Assembly (NCBI RefSeq): GCF_008364795.1
Contig: NZ_VTTM01000006.1
Location: 62,001-126,000, forward strand
DNA length: 64,000 nt
Source of the DNA: Azospirillum oryzae
Lineage (GTDB): Bacteria > Pseudomonadota > Alphaproteobacteria > Azospirillales > Azospirillaceae
Reading direction: 5' to 3'
Shown here: positions 35,867-44,721 of the stretch, piece by piece
How positions within the stretch are numbered: position 1 is the stretch's first letter
How the letters are laid out: each line of letters begins with the position of its first letter
Program-made: the position numbers and the translations under genes
Notes under the pieces: generated by a model
The model's input: the letters and a program-made list of their open reading frames with translations, nothing else
Database searches by the model: none
What the model was told of the DNA's origin: nothing

Positions 35867-37315
35867 ATGACCGCAACCATCACGGTGCCAACCATCGCAG
35901 CGCCATTGGGCCTGGACGGTTTCCGTTCCCAGCCGGCTATCCGCCTCGGTGACGATCCGATGCTTCGCCGACAGGAGGCGCGCGAATCGAACGCGCGCTC
36001 CTATCCGCGGCGCATTCCGCTGGTGCTGACCGAAGGCCGTGGCATCTATCTGCGCGACAGTGCGGGTCAGCTGTTCATCGATTGCCTCGCCGGTGCCGGA
36101 ACGCTGGCTTTGGGGCACAACCACCCGGACGTCGTAGCGGCGCTCCGCGCGACGCTGGACAGCGGGTTGCCGTTGCACACGCTGGATCTGACCACCCCGG
36201 TCAAGGACCGGTTCGTCGAGGATCTGTTCGCGGCCCTGCCGCCGGCCTTCGCCCGCGATGCCCGGATCCAGTTCTGCGGCCCCACCGGCGCGGACGGGAT
36301 CGAGGCGGCGATGAAGTTGGCCCGCACCGCCACCGGGCGGCGCACCATCGTCGGCTTCTCCGGCGGCTATCATGGCATGACCCATGGCACGCTGGCGATC
36401 ATGGGCAATCTGGGGCCGAAGCGGCCGTTGGGCGGCGGCACCGGCGACGCCCACATGCTGCCCTATCCCTACGACTACCGCTGCCCCTTCGGGCTTGGCG
36501 GCGAGGCCGGGGTGGATGCCGGCCTGTCGATGATCGAGCAGCTGCTGAGCGATCCGGAATCGGGCGTCGTGACGCCCGCGGCCGTGGTGGTGGAGGTGGT
36601 GCAGGGCGAAGGCGGCGTGGTGCCGGCGCCGGTGCGCTGGCTGCATGGGCTGCGGCGGCTGACCCGTGCCCATGGCGTCCCGCTGGTCATCGACGAGGTG
36701 CAGACCGGGCTGGGCCGCACCGGCCGGCTGTTCGCCTTCGAGCATGCCGGGATCGAGCCCGACATCCTGGTGCTGTCCAAGGCGATCGGCGGCAGCCTGC
36801 CGTTGTCGGTGGTGGTCTACAACGCCGGCCTCGACTGCTGGGCGCCGGGTGCCCACGCCGGGACCTTCCGCGGCAACCAGCTGGCGATGGCGGCGGGGTC
36901 GGCGACCCTGCACCGGATCCGCGCCGACCGCCTGGACGAGCATGCCGCCGCCATGGGCGCGCGGCTGACCGGCCACCTGCGGGCGATCCAGGCCGACCAT
37001 CCCTGCCTGGGCGACGTGCGGGGACCGGGCCTGATGATCGGCGTCGAGATCGTGGACGAGCGCCGGCCGCCCCTGCGGCTGGGCGCCCGGCCGGCCGACG
37101 GCGAGCTTGCCCGGTCGCTTCAGCGCCGTTGCCTGGAACAGGGCCTGATCCTGGAGCTGGGCGGGCGCCATGGCGCGGTGGTGCGGTTCCTGCCGCCGCT
37201 GGTCGTCAGCGCCGCCGAGATCGACGAAATCGCCGACCGCTTCCGGACCGCCCTGCGGGCCGCATTGGCCGACCGGGCGGCGGGCGCGGCCTCCACCAGC
37301 CTCGCGGCGGAATAG
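35867..37315 (+). CDS. dat: Diaminobutyrate-2-oxoglutarate aminotransferase
   Basis: 482 residues from the ATG at 35867 (an ATG further upstream at 35708 would overlap mbtH). Class III PLP aminotransferase. FCGPTGADGIEAAMKLAR, GFSGGYHGMTHG (phosphate/aromatic contacts), VVEVVQGEGGV, VIDEVQTGLGRTGRLF and the PLP Lys in VLSKAIGGSLPL are visible. It is like PvdH/RhbA, which turn aspartate semialdehyde and glutamate into 2,4-diaminobutyrate. It supplies Dab for the second A domain of NRPS 3, whose pocket reads as a Dab code. It lies 44 bp after mbtH and 12 bp before NRPS 4. Confidence 0.93.
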   Translation: MTATITVPTIAAPLGLDGFRSQPAIRLGDDPMLRRQEARESNARSYPRRIPLVLTEGRGIYLRDSAGQLFIDCLAGAGTLALGHNHPDVVAALRATLDSGLPLHTLDLTTPVKDRFVEDLFAALPPAFARDARIQFCGPTGADGIEAAMKLARTATGRRTIVGFSGGYHGMTHGTLAIMGNLGPKRPLGGGTGDAHMLPYPYDYRCPFGLGGEAGVDAGLSMIEQLLSDPESGVVTPAAVVVEVVQGEGGVVPAPVRWLHGLRRLTRAHGVPLVIDEVQTGLGRTGRLFAFEHAGIEPDILVLSKAIGGSLPLSVVVYNAGLDCWAPGAHAGTFRGNQLAMAAGSATLHRIRADRLDEHAAAMGARLTGHLRAIQADHPCLGDVRGPGLMIGVEIVDERRPPLRLGARPADGELARSLQRRCLEQGLILELGGRHGAVVRFLPPLVVSAAEIDEIADRFRTALRAALADRAAGAASTSLAAE

Positions 37316-37327
37316 GCGGGCCAATAG

Positions 37328-40300
37328 ATGCAAGTAGCTATTAATCGCACGGATTGGTTGGCACCGCTGTCGCTTGCACAGGAGCGCTTGTGGCTGCTCC
37401 ACCGCCTGAACCCGACAGACGCCGCCTACAACCTGACTCGCGCCTTCCGTCTGGACGGGGCGCTGGACACGGCGGCCCTGGAGCGGGCGCTGGGGGCGCT
37501 GGCCTGGAGGCACGCCATCCTGCGGACGTGGTTCGAGGAGCGGGACGGGACGCCGCAGCAGGTCGTGCTGTCCCACCCGTCCCTGCGCTTGACGCGGGAA
37601 GACGTCCAGCCCGACGAGGCGGCGCTGGCGGCGCGCATCCGCGAGGAGACGCAGCGGCCATTCGACCTGTCCGCCGGCCCGCCGATCCGTGCGACGCTGC
37701 TGCCGCTGGCCGGCGGAGGGGCGGTGCTGCTGCTGGCGATGCACCATATCCTGTCGGACGGTCCGTCCAACCCGATCCTGGCGCGCGACCTGATGACCGC
37801 CTATGTCGCCGCCCTGGCCGATCCGGGGGTCGACCCGGCGGTTCTGCTGCCTCCGCTGGCCCTGCAATATGCCGATCACGCGCGGGCACAGCGCGGCCAG
37901 GCGGCGCAGGCGCGCATCGAACGGGCGGTCGAGCGGGCCGTCGAGCGGCTCGGCACCGGTATCCCGGTCCTGGAACTGCCCACCGACCGGCCGCGCCCGA
38001 GCGTTCGCGGCGGCGCCGGGGCGCGGGTCGAGTTCGCCCTGGCGGATGAGACGGTTTCCGCGTTGCGCGGTCTGGCGCGGGCGGAAGCCTGCACCCCCTT
38101 TATCCCGCTGCTGGCGGCGTGGCAGGTCCTGCTCGGCCGCTGGTCCGGGCAGGATGATTTCGCCGTCGGCGTGCCGGACGCCGGACGGAACGACGAGGAT
38201 CTGGAACCGCTGGTCGGATTCTTCGTCGAGACCCAGGTATTCCGGGCCCGCCTGACCCCCGGCCTGACCGGCCGCGCCCTCTGCCGGCGGCTGCGTACGG
38301 AGGCGCTGGCGGCGCTGAGCGACGGCGCCGCCCCCATCGAGCGCCTGCTGGAGCGGCTCGATCCGGTGCGGGACGGCAGCCGGACTCCGCTGTTCCAGAC
38401 CCTGCTGAACCTGCGGATGGATGCCCCTGCTGCCTTGCGGCTGCCGGGGCTGACCGTGACTGCGCTCCCGGTGCCGGAGACCACGGCAAAGCTGGATCTG
38501 GCACTCGACGTTGCGGTGGGGGAGGCGGGGGCGGTCTGCGCGATCGACTATGCCACCGACCTGTTCGATGCCGCGACGGCAGCGCGTCTGGCTGACGGCT
38601 TCCGCGCCCTGCTGGCCGGAATGCTGGCCGATCCGGAGGCTGAACTGGCCGACCTGCCGCTGATGACGCCGGCGGCGCGGGCGGAGGAGCTGACGCGCTG
38701 GAACGACACCGCCCTGGCGCTGGATCCGGCGGAAGACCTCGTGGCGATGGTGGAACGCGCCGCCGCCAACCTGCCGGACTGCGTCGCCCTGGTCTGCGGC
38801 GAAACCGCGCTGACCTACCGCGCGCTGAACGAACGGGCCAACCGCCTCGCCCGCTGGCTCGCCGCCCGCGGGGTCGGTGCCGACAGTCTGGTGGCGGTGG
38901 CGCTGCCGCGCGGGGTCGATCTGCCGGTCGCGCTGCTGGCGATCCAGAAGGCGGGCGGCGCCTATCTGCCGCTCGACCCCGACCAGCCGGCGGCGCGCAA
39001 TGCCCACATCCTGGCCCATGCCCGGCCGGTGCTGGTGATCGACGCGCCGCTGGCGGAGTTCGCCGCCGGATACGAGGAATTGGCGGACGGGAATCTCGGC
39101 CGCCCGGTGCATCCGCGCCAGCTCGCCTACACGCTCTACACCTCGGGTTCGACCGGCGTGCCGAAGGGCGTGCAGATCGACCGGCAAGCCTTCGCCAGCT
39201 TCCTCTACGCCATGCAGGCGCAGATCGGCCTCGTCGCCGACGACCGGCTGCTGGCGGTGACGACGCTGGGCTTCGACATCGCCGGGCTGGAGCTGTTCCT
39301 GCCGCTGGTCGCCGGTGCCCGCGTGATCCTCGCCACCCGTGAGCAGGCCCAGGATCCGCAAGCGCTCGCCGGGCTGATCGAACGCCAGGGCATCACCGTC
39401 CTGCAGGCGACGCCGGCGACCTGGCGCATGCTGCTGGACGCCACCGAACAGTCGTGGCCGGGCTTGCGCGCGGTGTGCGGCGGCGAGGCGCTGGGCGTCG
39501 AACTGGCCCGTCGCCTGCTGGAGCGCGGCGTGCGGCTGCTGAACGTCTACGGCCCGACCGAAACAACTGTCTGGTCCGCCGCTTGGCCGGTGGAGCGGGC
39601 CGGGGATGGCGACGGCACGGTTCCCATCGGCCATGCCGTCGCCAACAACCGCCTTCACATCCTGGACGACCGGCTGGAACCGGTACCAAGCGGCGTTGCC
39701 GGCGATCTGTGGATCGGCGGGCTGGGGTTGGCGCGCGGCTATGGTGGACAACCGGCCCTGACCGCGGCCTGCTTCCTGCCGAACCCGTTCCCCGAGGACG
39801 GCGCACTCGGCGCCGGTTCCGGCAGCCGCCTCTACCGCACCGGCGACCGCGCCCGGCGGCGCACCGACGGGGCCATCGAATTCCTGGGCCGCCGCGACCA
39901 TCAGATGAAGATCCGCGGCTTCCGCATCGAGGCGGCGGAGGTGGAGGCGGCGCTCGACAGCCATCCGCAGGTGCGCCACTCCGTTGTCGCCGCCCATATG
40001 CCGACCGCCGGCGATGCGCTGCTCTGCGCCTATCTGGTGACGGACGACGGTACGGAGCCGCCGGACCTGCATGCCCATCTCGCCGCCCGCCTGCCGGCCT
40101 ACATGCTGCCGTCGGTTCGCGTGGTGCTGGACCGGCTGCCGCTGAACGCCAACGGCAAGATCGACCGCAAGGCGCTGCCGCCGCCCGACGCGCCGGCCGC
40201 GTCCGACGGGTTCGAGCCGCCGGCCACCGACACCGAGGCACGGCTGGCCGCGCTGTGGGAGGAGGTGCTGGAACGGCCGGGGCTCGGCGTCGCCGACGAC

Positions 40301-40528
40301 TTCTTCCGGCTGGGCGGGCATTCGCTGCGGCTGGTCCGGCTGCAGACGCGCATCCGCGCTGCCTTCGGGCTCGACCTGCCGCTGGCCGAGCTTTTCCGCG
40401 CCCCGACCGTCCGCGCCATGGCTGGCGTGATCGATTCCCGCGGCAGCCGGGACGAGGCGGACGACCTCGCCTTCATGGCCGGCCTGCTGGCCGGCGAAGG
40501 GACGGCCGAACCGGGCGGTGCGCCATGA
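37328..40528 (+). CDS. Siderophore NRPS 4 (C-A[Gly]-PCP)
   Basis: 1066 residues, one module. C about 10-440 (MHHILSDG, catalytic His pair present), A about 470-945 (YTSGSTGVPKG, YGPTETTVW, YRTGDRAR), PCP about 970-1040 (FFRLGGHSLRLV). By eye the pocket reads D-I-L-Q-V-G-V-V-W (GFDIAGLE, LQATPATW, NVYGPTETTVW), very close to the glycine code. It has no thioesterase. A short acidic C-terminal tail (SRGSRDEADDLAFMAG) could be a docking segment. It is on the opposite strand from the other NRPSs but in the same locus. The stop overlaps the exporter start (ATGA at 40525). Confidence 0.92.
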   Translation: MQVAINRTDWLAPLSLAQERLWLLHRLNPTDAAYNLTRAFRLDGALDTAALERALGALAWRHAILRTWFEERDGTPQQVVLSHPSLRLTREDVQPDEAALAARIREETQRPFDLSAGPPIRATLLPLAGGGAVLLLAMHHILSDGPSNPILARDLMTAYVAALADPGVDPAVLLPPLALQYADHARAQRGQAAQARIERAVERAVERLGTGIPVLELPTDRPRPSVRGGAGARVEFALADETVSALRGLARAEACTPFIPLLAAWQVLLGRWSGQDDFAVGVPDAGRNDEDLEPLVGFFVETQVFRARLTPGLTGRALCRRLRTEALAALSDGAAPIERLLERLDPVRDGSRTPLFQTLLNLRMDAPAALRLPGLTVTALPVPETTAKLDLALDVAVGEAGAVCAIDYATDLFDAATAARLADGFRALLAGMLADPEAELADLPLMTPAARAEELTRWNDTALALDPAEDLVAMVERAAANLPDCVALVCGETALTYRALNERANRLARWLAARGVGADSLVAVALPRGVDLPVALLAIQKAGGAYLPLDPDQPAARNAHILAHARPVLVIDAPLAEFAAGYEELADGNLGRPVHPRQLAYTLYTSGSTGVPKGVQIDRQAFASFLYAMQAQIGLVADDRLLAVTTLGFDIAGLELFLPLVAGARVILATREQAQDPQALAGLIERQGITVLQATPATWRMLLDATEQSWPGLRAVCGGEALGVELARRLLERGVRLLNVYGPTETTVWSAAWPVERAGDGDGTVPIGHAVANNRLHILDDRLEPVPSGVAGDLWIGGLGLARGYGGQPALTAACFLPNPFPEDGALGAGSGSRLYRTGDRARRRTDGAIEFLGRRDHQMKIRGFRIEAAEVEAALDSHPQVRHSVVAAHMPTAGDALLCAYLVTDDGTEPPDLHAHLAARLPAYMLPSVRVVLDRLPLNANGKIDRKALPPPDAPAASDGFEPPATDTEARLAALWEEVLERPGLGVADDFFRLGGHSLRLVRLQTRIRAAFGLDLPLAELFRAPTVRAMAGVIDSRGSRDEADDLAFMAGLLAGEGTAEPGGAP

Positions 40529-42174
40529 GCCTGCTGCTCTCCCTCCTGCACCGCTTCCGCTGGCGCATGCCGCTGGCGCTGGGTCTCGGCGCCGCCGGGG
40601 CGTTGGCCGGTCTGTGGGTGATCGCGCTGGTCAACCGGCTGATTGCCGGCAGTGCGGAGCCCGACGCGCTGACCTTCGCGCTGATCGCCGTGCTGCTGGC
40701 GGCGGTGTTCGGCTTCGGTTTCGGCGCGCAGGCGATCCTGACGGCGCTCGGCCACCGGGTGGTGTGCGAGATGCGCACGGCGACGGTGAAGCGGCTGCTC
40801 GACACCGATGTGGAAAGGCTGGAGACCATCGGCGCCCCGGCGCTCTACGCCACCCTCACCAAGGACATCGCCACGGTCGGCCAGGCATTCAACCGGCTGC
40901 CCTTCGTCTTCTGCAACGGCGTGCTGGTGCTGGGCGGCTTTCTCTATCTCGCCTGGCTGTCCTGGCAACTCTTCCTGCTCAGCGCCGCGGTGATCGGGCT
41001 GGGAGTGGGGGTGGCCTACGGCTGGGTGTCGGCGATGCGCCGGCTGATGGTCGAGGTGCGCGAAACCGACGACCGCCTGCTGGCCGGCTATCGCGGCGCG
41101 ATCGAAGGCCGCAACGAGCTGGCGCTGAACACGGTGCGCAAGCGCGTGTTCCACCGCCACGACGTGGCGGCGGCGGCGGAGCATGCCCGCGACACCGAGA
41201 TCCGCGCCGACCGTTATTGGGTGCTGAGCCTGAGCTGGACCGCCCTTGTCATCCTCGGCCTGATCGCCGGCATCTTCGCCGCCGGCGAGGCGCTGGATCT
41301 GCCGCGACCGCACACCGCCGGCTTCGTGCTGGTGCTGATGTTCCTGCGGATGCCGTTGAACGATCTGGTCGGCACGCTGCCCATCCTGCTGTCCGGCAAG
41401 GTGGCGCTGGCGAAGGTCGAGGCGCTGCGCCTGGAAGCGCACCGCCCGGCCTTCGACCGCCCGGAGCCGGCCTGCGCGGCGCTTCCCGTCAAGGGGCCGC
41501 TGCTCAGCCTGTCCGGCGTCGTCTACGACCATCCCGCCCAGGGCGACGAGCCCGGCTTCCACCTCGGCCCCGTCGAACTGACGGTCGAGGCGGGGGAGAC
41601 TCTGTTCATCGTCGGCGGCAACGGCGGCGGCAAGTCGACGCTGCTGACCCTGCTGGCCGGCCTGCGCCGGCCGGCCGCCGGCACCATCCGGCTGGGCGGG
41701 CTGGAGGTGACCGAGGAGCGTCGCGGCTGGCATCGCGAACAGATCAGCGCCGTCTTCTCCACCCCCCACCTGTTCGACCGGCTGGTCGGTCCCGACGGCC
41801 GGCTGGACGAGGAGCTTGCCCAGGCGTTCCTGCGCCGGCTGCGGATGGACCGCAAGGTGGCGCTGGCCGGCGACCGCCTCTCCGACATCCGGCTGTCGCA
41901 GGGACAGCGCAAGCGCATCGCCCTGCTGGCCGCGGTGGTGGAGGAACGGCCGATCCTGCTGCTCGACGAATGGGCGGCCGACCAGGACCCGCTGTTCCGC
42001 CGCTTCTTCTACGAGGAGCTGCTGCCGGAACTCAAACGCGGCGGCCGCACCATCATCGCCGTCAGTCACGACGACCGCTTCTTCCATCTCGCCGACCGGG
42101 TGCTGCGCTGCGATGCCGGGGTGCTGTCGCCCTGGAGCGAGGTGCCGGTCCAGCCGGCGCATGCGGCGCAATGA
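40525..42174 (+). CDS. PvdE/SyrD-type cyclic peptide ABC exporter
   Basis: 549 residues: six membrane helices in the first 310 residues, then an ATPase domain with Walker A GGNGGGKST (about 370), signature LSQGQRKR (about 460) and Walker B ILLLDEWAADQD. The layout and the WAADQDP stretch are those of the cyclic-peptide/siderophore exporter family (PvdE, SyrD). It likely moves the peptide or its precursor from cytoplasm to periplasm. It is coupled to NRPS 4 by a 4-nt overlap. Confidence 0.93.
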   Translation: MSLLLSLLHRFRWRMPLALGLGAAGALAGLWVIALVNRLIAGSAEPDALTFALIAVLLAAVFGFGFGAQAILTALGHRVVCEMRTATVKRLLDTDVERLETIGAPALYATLTKDIATVGQAFNRLPFVFCNGVLVLGGFLYLAWLSWQLFLLSAAVIGLGVGVAYGWVSAMRRLMVEVRETDDRLLAGYRGAIEGRNELALNTVRKRVFHRHDVAAAAEHARDTEIRADRYWVLSLSWTALVILGLIAGIFAAGEALDLPRPHTAGFVLVLMFLRMPLNDLVGTLPILLSGKVALAKVEALRLEAHRPAFDRPEPACAALPVKGPLLSLSGVVYDHPAQGDEPGFHLGPVELTVEAGETLFIVGGNGGGKSTLLTLLAGLRRPAAGTIRLGGLEVTEERRGWHREQISAVFSTPHLFDRLVGPDGRLDEELAQAFLRRLRMDRKVALAGDRLSDIRLSQGQRKRIALLAAVVEERPILLLDEWAADQDPLFRRFFYEELLPELKRGGRTIIAVSHDDRFFHLADRVLRCDAGVLSPWSEVPVQPAHAAQ

Positions 42175-42263
42175 CCGCCGGGCGGCTTTCGGCCGAACCC
42201 CCATCCCTTTCCCAAACGCCTGTCGCCGCGCGTCGCGCGGCCGGACATGAGGAGGCGCCTTCG

Positions 42264-43355
42264 ATGACCGCCGATTCCGACACCCTGACCGCGTCCGGCG
42301 GTGTTCCGGTGCCCTGCCGCGCGCTCGGCCGCTCGCTCCGCACCCTGTGGGACGGAGCCGACCTGACCGTCCGGCTGGACGGCGAGGTCCGGCAGCGCTG
42401 GCGGCTGTCCGGCGGTGCCGGGGCGGCCGACCTGACCCTGATGGAGGATGCGGTGCCGGCGGCGGACGGCGACGACCTCCGCCGTCTGGCGGCATTCGCC
42501 GCGCTCGACGCGGCCTTCATCCGCGCCCACGACCCCGCGACCCTGCGGCTGACCGCCCCCGACCGCCTCGCCGAGGCGCTGCGCCTGGACGGCGTCGTGG
42601 TGGAGGATGCCGGCGGCACCCAACTGGCGACAGCCGGGACCCTGTACCAGCGGCCCGACCTGTGGCTACTGGGGCCGGGTTCCGGCGGATATCCCCAGGC
42701 GCACATCGTCTCGGACGGCCGCTACCACCCGCGCCGGCCGCCCAAGCCGCAGGGCATGCTCTACGCCCGCCACATTCCCTGGCTGGAGCAGACGCTGTCC
42801 TTCCGGGTCGCCGACATCGGCATGGATCTGGAGCGTTTCCATCGCTGGCAGAACGACCCGCGCGTCGCCTTCTTCTGGCAGGAGGAGGGCGATCTGGCCA
42901 AGCACCGCGCCTATCTGGAGGCGCAGCTCGCCGATCCCCACACCATGCCGCTGATCGCCAGCCTGGACGGTGCGCCCTTCGGCTATTTCGAAGTCTATTG
43001 GGCCAAGGAGAACCGGATCGGCGCCTTCTACGACGCGCAGGATTACGACCGCGGCTGGCATGTGCTGATCGGCGAGGAGCATGTGCGCGGGCGGGCCTAT
43101 GTCAGCGCGTGGCTGCCGTCACTGGTGCATTTCATGTTCCTGGACGACGCGCGCACCCAGCGCATCGTCGGCGAACCGCGGGCGGATCATCACCAGCAGA
43201 TCCGCAACCTCGACCGCTCCGGCTTCGCCAAGGTCAAGGAGTTCGACTTCCCGCACAAGCGGGCGATGCTGGTCATGCTGCTGCGCGAGCGCTATTTCGC
43301 CGACCGCCTGTGGGTGCCTTGCGCCGACCCGGCCACGACGAAGCAGGGGGGCTGA
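42264..43355 (+). CDS. Siderophore N-acyltransferase (IucB/RhbD-type GNAT)
   Basis: 363 residues from the ATG at 42264, preceded by GAGGAGG. The C-terminal half (about 170-355) is the AlcB/IucB acyltransferase domain: FHRWQNDPRVAFFWQE, FGYFEVYWAKENRIG, DRGWHVLIGE, RIVGEPRADH. The N-terminal 160 residues are a less conserved extension often seen in these enzymes. It should acylate (acetylate in IucB) an N-hydroxylated diamino acid to form the hydroxamate ligand. The N-oxygenase gene follows 3 bp later. Confidence 0.9.
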   Translation: MTADSDTLTASGGVPVPCRALGRSLRTLWDGADLTVRLDGEVRQRWRLSGGAGAADLTLMEDAVPAADGDDLRRLAAFAALDAAFIRAHDPATLRLTAPDRLAEALRLDGVVVEDAGGTQLATAGTLYQRPDLWLLGPGSGGYPQAHIVSDGRYHPRRPPKPQGMLYARHIPWLEQTLSFRVADIGMDLERFHRWQNDPRVAFFWQEEGDLAKHRAYLEAQLADPHTMPLIASLDGAPFGYFEVYWAKENRIGAFYDAQDYDRGWHVLIGEEHVRGRAYVSAWLPSLVHFMFLDDARTQRIVGEPRADHHQQIRNLDRSGFAKVKEFDFPHKRAMLVMLLRERYFADRLWVPCADPATTKQGG

Positions 43356-43358
43356 GCG

Positions 43359-44702
43359 ATGCATGGCATCCCTTCCCTCATCGGTGACGGCGGACGCGTC
43401 CAGGACCTCGTCGGCATCGGCTTCGGGCCCTCGAACCTTGCCCTGGCGGTGGCGTTGCGCGAGGCGGGGGCCGGTCTGGCCTGCCGCTTCCTGGAAAAGC
43501 GCGAAACCTTCGTCTGGCACGGCAACATGCTGCTGGACGGCAGCCGGATGCAGATCTCGTTCCTGAAGGATCTGGTCTCGCTGCGCGACCCGACCAGCCG
43601 CTACAGCTTCCTCAGCTATCTGCACGGCCAAGGCCGGCTGCAGGACTTCATCAACCTGCGGACCTTCTATCCCAGCCGGCGCGAGTTCAACGACTATCTC
43701 GCCTGGGTCGCCGCCGACTTCGACGATCTATGCGACTACGGGCTGGAAGCGACGGCCATCGAGCCGGCGCGGGTGGGGGAGGCGGTGCCGCATGTCCGCG
43801 TCCATGCCCGTGACCGGGCCGGCCGCGAACGGAGCTGGCTTGCCCGCAACGTGGTGATCGGGGCCGGGGCGACGCCGCGGATCCCCGACGCCTTCGACGG
43901 CCTCGTGCGCCGGGGTGGCGGGACAGGTCCGCTGGTGGTCCATTCCAACGATTATCTGGCCGTGGCCGAGGAGCTGGCACGGGCCGGCCGGGTCGCGGTG
44001 GTCGGGCTGGGGCAGAGCGCCGCCGAGATTTTCCTCGACCTGCATGGACGCGGCGTCGCGGTGGACATCATCGGGCGCGGACCGGCGATGCGGCCGGCCG
44101 ACAGCAGCCCCTTCGCCAATCAGGTCTTCGACGCCGGCTACACCAATTACCTTTACGGCCTTCCCCCGGCCGAACGTGCCGACCTGCTGCGCGCCTTCCA
44201 CAACACCAATTATGCCGTCGTCGACCCCGATCTCATCGATGCCGTCTACGGCATCTTCTATCAGCAGAAGGTCGAGGGGACGGCGCGCCACGCGATGCTG
44301 ACCCGGCACGAGGTGGTGGCGGCCCGTAGCGGCAGTAACGGCGGCGATCGCGGCGGCCCGGTGCTCGACCTCGCCAGCCTGGACGGCGGCGGGCGTCACG
44401 AGCGGCGCTATGGCGCCGTGGTGCTGGCCACCGGCTATCGCCGCCGCATCCACGAGGAGTTGCTGCAGCCGATGGAGCGCTGGCTGGCCGGCGGGGAGGT
44501 CGGGCGCGACTACCGCCTGCCGACCGTCCCCGGCTGCACCGTCGGCCTGTATCTGCAGGGATGCTGCGAGGCGACGCACGGCCTCAGCGACACCCTGCTC
44601 TCGATCCTGCCGATCCGCGCGCAGGAAATCGCCGCGGCCCTGACGGCGGACGCCGACCGGGGCCGGGGCCAACAAATCCGCAAAACGACATCAGCACAGT
44701 GA
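43359..44702 (+). CDS. L-ornithine/L-lysine N-monooxygenase
   Basis: 447 residues of the SidA/PvdA/IucD flavin family. FAD site LVGIGFGPSNLALAVAL (about 17-33), substrate region MQISFLKDLVSLRDPTS, NADPH site VVGLGQSAAEIFLDL (about 212-226), and the C-terminal VVLATGYRRR and HGLSDTLLS. It makes N-hydroxy-ornithine (or -lysine), the substrate of the neighbouring acyltransferase. Which of the two amino acids is used cannot be told from the sequence alone. Confidence 0.92.
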   Translation: MHGIPSLIGDGGRVQDLVGIGFGPSNLALAVALREAGAGLACRFLEKRETFVWHGNMLLDGSRMQISFLKDLVSLRDPTSRYSFLSYLHGQGRLQDFINLRTFYPSRREFNDYLAWVAADFDDLCDYGLEATAIEPARVGEAVPHVRVHARDRAGRERSWLARNVVIGAGATPRIPDAFDGLVRRGGGTGPLVVHSNDYLAVAEELARAGRVAVVGLGQSAAEIFLDLHGRGVAVDIIGRGPAMRPADSSPFANQVFDAGYTNYLYGLPPAERADLLRAFHNTNYAVVDPDLIDAVYGIFYQQKVEGTARHAMLTRHEVVAARSGSNGGDRGGPVLDLASLDGGGRHERRYGAVVLATGYRRRIHEELLQPMERWLAGGEVGRDYRLPTVPGCTVGLYLQGCCEATHGLSDTLLSILPIRAQEIAAALTADADRGRGQQIRKTTSAQ

Positions 44703-44721
44703 CGAATGGGGGACTTTAAGA

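Noticed and set aside
35576..40321. 1581-codon open frame antisense to mbtH, dat and NRPS 4
   Set aside because: It is a high-GC shadow: the plus strand has clear MbtH, aminotransferase and NRPS motifs, while the antisense product is low-complexity Gln/Arg/Gly-rich with no recognisable domain.
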